Source of the DNA: Streptomyces silvae
GTDB taxonomy: Bacteria; Actinomycetota; Actinomycetes; Streptomycetales; Streptomycetaceae
DNA length: 62,902 nt
Direction of reading: 5' to 3'
Assembly (NCBI RefSeq): GCF_016745505.1
Contig: NZ_JAERUC010000185.1
Location: 1-62,902 of the forward strand
Numbering within the stretch: the stretch's first letter is position 1; each line of letters opens with the position of its first letter. Under the pieces are notes generated by a model. That model was given only the letters and a program-made list of their open reading frames with translations, searched no databases and was not told the DNA's origin. Positions 58,969-62,902 of the stretch are shown here, piece by piece. The position numbers were made by a program, and so were the translations under genes.

Positions 58969-61200
58969 CTACTGCCCCAGCAGGCCGTCGCTGCCCGGGC
59001 GCTCGCCCGGCGGCTGGTCCCCGTCGTCGGGGTCCTTCGTGGCGCTGGGACTCTCGCTCGGGTCCCCCGTGGGGGTCTCGCTCGGCGTCTCGGCCGGCGG
59101 CGACTCCTCGCCGGCGGTCTCGCTCGGCGACTCGGTGGGTGTCTCGGGCTCCTCGGAGGGGGTCTCCGAGGGCTCATCGGTCTCGGACGGGGTGACGGAG
59201 GGGCTCTCGGTCACCGAGCTCTCACCGCGCTCCACGCCCTCCAGGTCGAAGGTGGCGTCCGAACCGCCGCCGAGTGCGCCCAGGGTGTAGTCGGCCCAGA
59301 TCTTCGCGGGGAAGCCGCCACCGTTGGCGCGGCCGGAGTTGGCCGTGCCGGTGAGGCTGACCTGGCCGCCGCCGTCCTTGGTCGACTCCCCGTACAGGGC
59401 GACGACGGTGGTGAGCTCCGGGGTGTAACCGGCGAACCAGGCCGCCTTGTTGTTCTCGGACGTACCGGTCTTGCCCGCCGCGTCGTAGGCGGAGGTGTTG
59501 GCCTCGTGCCCCGAGCCGACGTCGACGACCTCGGTCAGCGCCTTCGTCACGGTGTCCGCGGACGTCCGGCTGATCACCTGGCTGCCCACCCCGTCGACGG
59601 GCTCCATGGTGCGGTCACGGTGCTCGGCGGACTTCACGATGGTCGGGGTGACCTTCTTGCCGTGGTTGTCGAGCGTGGCGTACACCCCGGCCATGTCCCA
59701 CGTCGAGGCGTTCATGGTGCCCAGGGTGATCGCGGGCCGCTCGGGGAAGTTCTCGTCCGGTACGCCCAGGTCGAGCGCGGTCTTCTTCACGGCGCTCGGG
59801 GTGACGTCGACGACCATCTGCGCGAAGACGGAGTTGATCGACTTGTCCATCGCCGTCTGGACGGTCGGGCTGTCGTAGCTGACGTCGTCCTCGTTCTCCG
59901 GGGCGAACGGGGTGTCGCTGCCGACGACCGGGCGCTTGCTGGTGCCGTCGTAGACCGTGTCCAGGCCGATCAGGTCGCCGTCCTGGGTGACCGACTCGTT
60001 CTCCAGCGCGGAGGCGAGCACCAGCGGCTTGAAGGTGGAGGCCGGCTGGTAGTCCTGGCGGGTGGCGTTGGAGATGTAGTGCTCGGTGGCGCCGACACCG
60101 CCGTACAGGGCGACGACCTTGCCGGTCTTCGGGTCCACGGACGTGGCGCCCGCCTGGACGGTCGCGTCGACCTTGCTGTCCTTGCGGTCGAGCTGGTCCT
60201 CCAGCTGCTCGTCGACCGACTTCTCCAGCTGCTTCTGCCGCTTCCTGTCGATGTTGAGGGTGATCGTCCAGCCGCCGGCGTCGAGCATCTCGTCGGTGAT
60301 GCCCTGCCGCTTCATCTCGTCGTTCGCGGCCTCGACGAGGTAGCCGGTCTGGCCGTCCATGCCGGGGGCCGCCTTGGGGGCGTCCGGGACGGGGAACGTC
60401 ATCTTGTCCCGCTCGGCCCGGTCGAGCCAGCCCTCGTCGACCATGTTGTCCAGCGTGTAGGCCCAGCGGTCCTTGACCAGCTTCTTGCCGCGCTCGGAGG
60501 CCACGGCCCAGTCGTACTGGCTGGGGGCCTGGAGCAGGGCTGCGAGATAGGCGCCCTGCGAGGTGTCGAGATCCTTGGCGTCGACGCCGTAGTACGCCTG
60601 GGCCGCCGCCTGGATGCCGCTCGCGCCGCGTCCGTAGTAGACGGTGTTGAGGTACCCGGCGAGGATGTCGTCCTTCTTCATCCGCTGGTCGACCTTGAGG
60701 GAGATCACCAGCTCCTTGAGCTTGCGGCTGACCGTCTGGTCCTGCGTGAGGTAGTAGTTCTTCACGTACTGCTGGGTGATCGTGGAGCCACCCTGCTTGC
60801 CCTTGCCGGAGAGCGTGTTGAGCAGGCCTCGCGTGGTGCCCTTGAGGTCGACGCCCTGGTCCCGGTAGAAGGACTTGTTCTCGGCGGCGACGAAGGCGTG
60901 CTGGACGCCCTTGGGCACGGTGCCTATGTCGACGATCTCGCGGTTGACCTCGGAGTTGCTCCGGGCGAGGAGCGTGCCGTCGCTGTACTTGTACACGTTG
61001 CTCTGCTTCTGGGCCTGGGCGTTGGCCTCAGGCACGTCCACGTAGACGTAGAGCGCCGCGAAGGCGCCCATCACGAGCAGGCAGAGCCCGAAGAAGGTGC
61101 CCAGCATCTTCCGCCAGGTGAAGAGCCGGCGTATGCCACCGCCCCTGGCGGCCCGGCGCGCTTCCCGCCCCTGGGCTCGTCGCGCATCCGCTCGACCCAT
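58969..61200 (-). CDS. Class A penicillin-binding protein (transglycosylase/transpeptidase)
   Basis: This 743-residue protein has a basic cytoplasmic N-terminus, one transmembrane helix (MLGTFFGLCLLVMGAFAALYVYV, about 32-54), a GT51 transglycosylase domain (FVAAENKSFYRDQGVDLKGT, GGSTITQQYVKNYYL, LKELVISLKVDQRMKKDDILAGYLNTVYYGRGASGI) and a transpeptidase domain with S388 in STFK, KSINS and K577 in KTGTSE. The transglycosylase motif reads ENKSF where EDRRF is canonical, a common actinobacterial variant. The last ~85 residues are an extracellular Ser/Pro/Glu/Thr repeat tail rich in PSETP units. The ATG follows GGAGC. It builds peptidoglycan outside the membrane and is divergent from the SPFH gene. 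Confidence 0.95.
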   Translation of the reverse strand: MGRADARRAQGREARRAARGGGIRRLFTWRKMLGTFFGLCLLVMGAFAALYVYVDVPEANAQAQKQSNVYKYSDGTLLARSNSEVNREIVDIGTVPKGVQHAFVAAENKSFYRDQGVDLKGTTRGLLNTLSGKGKQGGSTITQQYVKNYYLTQDQTVSRKLKELVISLKVDQRMKKDDILAGYLNTVYYGRGASGIQAAAQAYYGVDAKDLDTSQGAYLAALLQAPSQYDWAVASERGKKLVKDRWAYTLDNMVDEGWLDRAERDKMTFPVPDAPKAAPGMDGQTGYLVEAANDEMKRQGITDEMLDAGGWTITLNIDRKRQKQLEKSVDEQLEDQLDRKDSKVDATVQAGATSVDPKTGKVVALYGGVGATEHYISNATRQDYQPASTFKPLVLASALENESVTQDGDLIGLDTVYDGTSKRPVVGSDTPFAPENEDDVSYDSPTVQTAMDKSINSVFAQMVVDVTPSAVKKTALDLGVPDENFPERPAITLGTMNASTWDMAGVYATLDNHGKKVTPTIVKSAEHRDRTMEPVDGVGSQVISRTSADTVTKALTEVVDVGSGHEANTSAYDAAGKTGTSENNKAAWFAGYTPELTTVVALYGESTKDGGGQVSLTGTANSGRANGGGFPAKIWADYTLGALGGGSDATFDLEGVERGESSVTESPSVTPSETDEPSETPSEEPETPTESPSETAGEESPPAETPSETPTGDPSESPSATKDPDDGDQPPGERPGSDGLLGQ

Positions 61201-61368
61201 GCTGTGGTGCTCCTGTTCTTCTGCTCGTACCGCTCAGGTCAGACGTGCCAGCTAACACCGAAAGCCTGGACAAAAGACAAGCGATCCGGCCTTTTCCGGA
61301 CGTGAGAATCAGCACCCGGTCCTGAAGGAACCGACTCCCGAGGGGTGCACAAGGTTGCGAGAGGCATT

Positions 61369-61384
61369 AATGTGTAATCACATT
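61369..61384. promoter_or_regulatory. AT-rich dyad in the PBP-SPFH divergent region
   Basis: AATGTG (61369-61374) and CACATT (61379-61384) are perfect 6-bp arms around TAAT, 38 nt before the SPFH start, in a very AT-rich patch for this genome. It may bind a regulator controlling the SPFH gene. Confidence 0.5.
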
Positions 61385-61421
61385 GCTAGCGCGGTGATAA
61401 GCCGCACGAGACGGGGGACCC

Positions 61422-62393
61422 ATGTCCGCACCACACGACCTTCCCGGCGCCGACGGCCCGGCCGCCGAACTGACCCCGGACACGCCCGAGATGCCCGAGC
61501 CGCAGGTCAGGGAGGTGACCGCCCACTCCATCCCCGGCGGTCTCGGCCTGCTCCTGACCGTCCTCGGGGTCTTCCTCGGCGTGGCCCTGTGCATCATCGG
61601 CGGCGTCCTCGGCTCCGACGGCAACAACGCGGTCGGCGTCCCGCTCTTCATCCTCGGACTGCTCCTGGCCATCGCGTCCTTCTTCTGCATGAGCGGTGTG
61701 AAGATGGTCGCTCCGGGCGAGGCCCGGGTCATACAGCTCTTCGGGCGGTACGTCGGTACGATCCGCGCGGACGGGCTGCGCTGGATCAACCCGCTGACCT
61801 CCAGCCGCAAGATCTCCACCCGGGTCCGTAACCACGAGACGGCCGTCCTGAAGGTCAACGACGCCTACGGCAACCCGATCGAGCTCGCGGCGATCGTCGT
61901 CTGGAAGGTCGAGGACACGGCGCAGGCGCTCTTCGAGGTCGACGACTTCCTGGAGTTCGTCGCCACGCAGACCGAGGCGGCGGTCCGGCACATCGCGATC
62001 GAGTACCCGTACGACGCCCATGACGAGGGCGGGCTCTCCCTGCGGGGCAACGCGGAGGAGATCACCGAGAAGCTCGCGGTCGAGCTCACGGCGCGGGTTC
62101 AGGCGGCGGGCGTCCGCATCATCGAGTCCCGCTTCAGCCATCTCGCGTACGCGCCCGAGATCGCCTCGGCGATGCTCCAGCGGCAGCAGGCGGGGGCGGT
62201 CGTCGCGGCCCGGCAGCAGATCGTCGAGGGTGCGGTGGGCATGGTCGAGATGGCGCTGACCCGGATCGCGGAGCAGGACATCGTCGAGCTCGACTCCGAA
62301 CGGAAGGCGGCGATGGTGAGCAACCTGATGGTCGTGCTGTGCGGTGACCGTGCGGCGCAGCCGGTCCTGAACACGGGGTCGCTCTACCAGTGA
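61422..62393 (+). CDS. SPFH/Band 7 domain membrane protein
   Basis: This 323-residue protein has two N-terminal hydrophobic helices (LGLLLTVLGVFLGVALCIIGGVL and GVPLFILGLLLAIASFFCM, residues about 43-90), then the SPFH domain: VKMVAPGEARVIQLFGRYVGTIRADGLRWINPLTS, LKVNDAYGNPIELAAIVVWKV, FVATQTEAAVRHIAIEYPY and VRIIESRFSHLAYAPEIASAMLQRQQAGAVVAARQQIV. GGGGGA lies upstream of the ATG. Stomatin-like proteins organise membrane microdomains. Its stop overlaps the start of a ribbon-helix-helix gene (GTGA), which suggests co-expression. Confidence 0.93.
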   Translation: MSAPHDLPGADGPAAELTPDTPEMPEPQVREVTAHSIPGGLGLLLTVLGVFLGVALCIIGGVLGSDGNNAVGVPLFILGLLLAIASFFCMSGVKMVAPGEARVIQLFGRYVGTIRADGLRWINPLTSSRKISTRVRNHETAVLKVNDAYGNPIELAAIVVWKVEDTAQALFEVDDFLEFVATQTEAAVRHIAIEYPYDAHDEGGLSLRGNAEEITEKLAVELTARVQAAGVRIIESRFSHLAYAPEIASAMLQRQQAGAVVAARQQIVEGAVGMVEMALTRIAEQDIVELDSERKAAMVSNLMVVLCGDRAAQPVLNTGSLYQ

Positions 62394-62641
62394 CCGACGA
62401 CGCGGCTCCTCCTCCCGGACGGGAGGCCCGGCGCGGGCCCACCCGCAAGCAGATGCTGCTGCGGCTCGATCCGGCGGTGCACGATGCGCTGGCGCGGTGG
62501 GCCTCGGACGAGCTCCGCAGCGCGAACGCGCAGATCGAGTTCCTGCTGCGGCGGGCGCTGTCGGAGGCGGGCCGGCTGCCGGGCGGGGCGTCCCCGATCC
62601 CCCGCCGGGGCCGCCCCCCGAAGAGCACACCACCGGACTGA
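62390..62641 (+). CDS. Arc-like ribbon-helix-helix protein, coupled to SPFH gene
   Basis: This 83-residue protein contains TRKQMLLRLDPAVHDALARWASDELRSANAQIEFLLRRAL (residues about 18-57), a beta strand and two helices in the ribbon-helix-helix pattern of Arc/CopG DNA-binding proteins. The tail is Pro/Gly/Arg-rich. Its GTG overlaps the SPFH stop by 4 bp. No toxin gene follows, so it is not an obvious antitoxin. A regulatory role for the SPFH operon is a guess. Confidence 0.85.
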   Translation: MTDDAAPPPGREARRGPTRKQMLLRLDPAVHDALARWASDELRSANAQIEFLLRRALSEAGRLPGGASPIPRRGRPPKSTPPD

Positions 62642-62902
62642 CGCACTCAGCCCGCACCCCGGGCCAGGTGCCCCCGCGGGCCTACCCATTCAAGCCCGCC
62701 GGCACAGGCTCACCCACTCAAGCCCCGCCCCGGGCACGGTGTCCTCGCAGGCCGACCCATTCAAGCCCCGCCGGCGATTGAGGCGCGGGGGTCCGGGGGC
62801 GGAGCCCCTGGCAGCCCGCCCCCCGGGCACGGGGTCCTCAATCGCCGGACGGGCTTGATTTGGCACCCAGCACCCCGCGCGCAGGCCCGCCCATTCGCCC
62901 TC
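62642..62902. other. Intergenic end region with repeats; no gene seen
   Basis: The sequence is repetitive: CCCA(T/C)TCAAGCCC occurs three times (near 62684, 62712 and 62756), and a long imperfect inverted repeat covers 62761-62858. No coding frame with plausible codon use is present. Confidence 0.6.
62761..62858. repeat. Long imperfect inverted repeat, common intergenic type
   Basis: A 23-nt arm (62761-62783, starting TCAAGCCCCGCCGGCGATTG) is the near-complement of 62836-62858 (CCTCAATCGCCGGACGGGCT and onwards). Between them is a further GC-rich stretch. CAAGCCCCGCCGGCGATTGA elements are dispersed between genes in many Streptomyces genomes. It could end transcription of the SPFH operon. Confidence 0.7.

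Noticed and set aside
62390..62641. Antitoxin of a toxin-antitoxin pair
   Set aside because: The ribbon-helix-helix fold would fit, but the neighbour is an SPFH protein and no small toxin gene follows.

Overview
The window is high-GC actinobacterial chromosome, almost certainly Streptomyces. Third codon positions are nearly all G or C, GTG starts are common, and stop codons often overlap the next start (GTGA or ATGA). It carries a WhiB-family regulator, polyphosphate glucokinase, a class I and a class II fumarase side by side, three Rsb-type SpoIIE or ATPase signalling proteins and several MarR, LacI, GntR and TetR regulators. The right half (about 41.5-62.4 kb) is core chromosome: ychF, ppgK, ispH, xseA, xseB, a nitroreductase, glpX, whiB-like, fumarase I, fumC, a class A penicillin-binding protein and an SPFH protein. 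From memory, this gene set resembles the SCO5039-SCO5061 neighbourhood of S. coelicolor. The left half is accessory: transporters, sugar use, regulators and stress proteins.

Layout. 0.3-5.5 kb: a lipoprotein substrate-binding protein with a repetitive charged insert, an isochorismatase-fold hydrolase, and a marR-MFS pair under a concentric palindrome. 5.6-14.1 kb: a glycan locus with a LacI regulator, a CE7-type esterase, an ABC sugar importer (binding protein and two permeases, no ATPase), a GH1 beta-glucosidase and a secreted glycoamylase-like protein. The same 14-bp LacI-type operator lies in front of both the regulator and the importer operon. 14.1-20.9 kb: a TPM-domain membrane protein next to a PspA-family protein, then a PAS-GAF-SpoIIE-ATPase protein, a lone anti-sigma-type ATPase and a NUDIX hydrolase. 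20.9-30.5 kb: a small SPOR-like protein, an NCS1 permease with a Cys-rich tail, a GntR regulator, a threonine-synthase-like enzyme, a cupin, a secreted GH65 protein whose stop codon lies inside a tRNA-like sequence, and a large SUKH-type protein.

30.6-41.3 kb is the most unusual part. It holds an SDR, a small double-glycine-leader peptide without any cysteine or recognisable modification enzyme, a TetR regulator facing a DUF308-like membrane protein across a 17-bp inverted repeat, a MacB-like ABC exporter with its HTH regulator, an alpha/beta hydrolase, a CPBP-type membrane protease and an AAA-DUF234 ATPase behind an AT-rich palindrome. The peptide, exporter and CPBP protease could form a dispersed peptide export or immunity set, but this is inference.

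Across the window at least fourteen genes have a TANNNT box exactly 6-7 nt before the start codon, the mark of leaderless transcription. I used this to choose several starts. I see no insertion sequence, integrase, CRISPR array or prophage. All functions are assigned by reading motifs; no database search was run.
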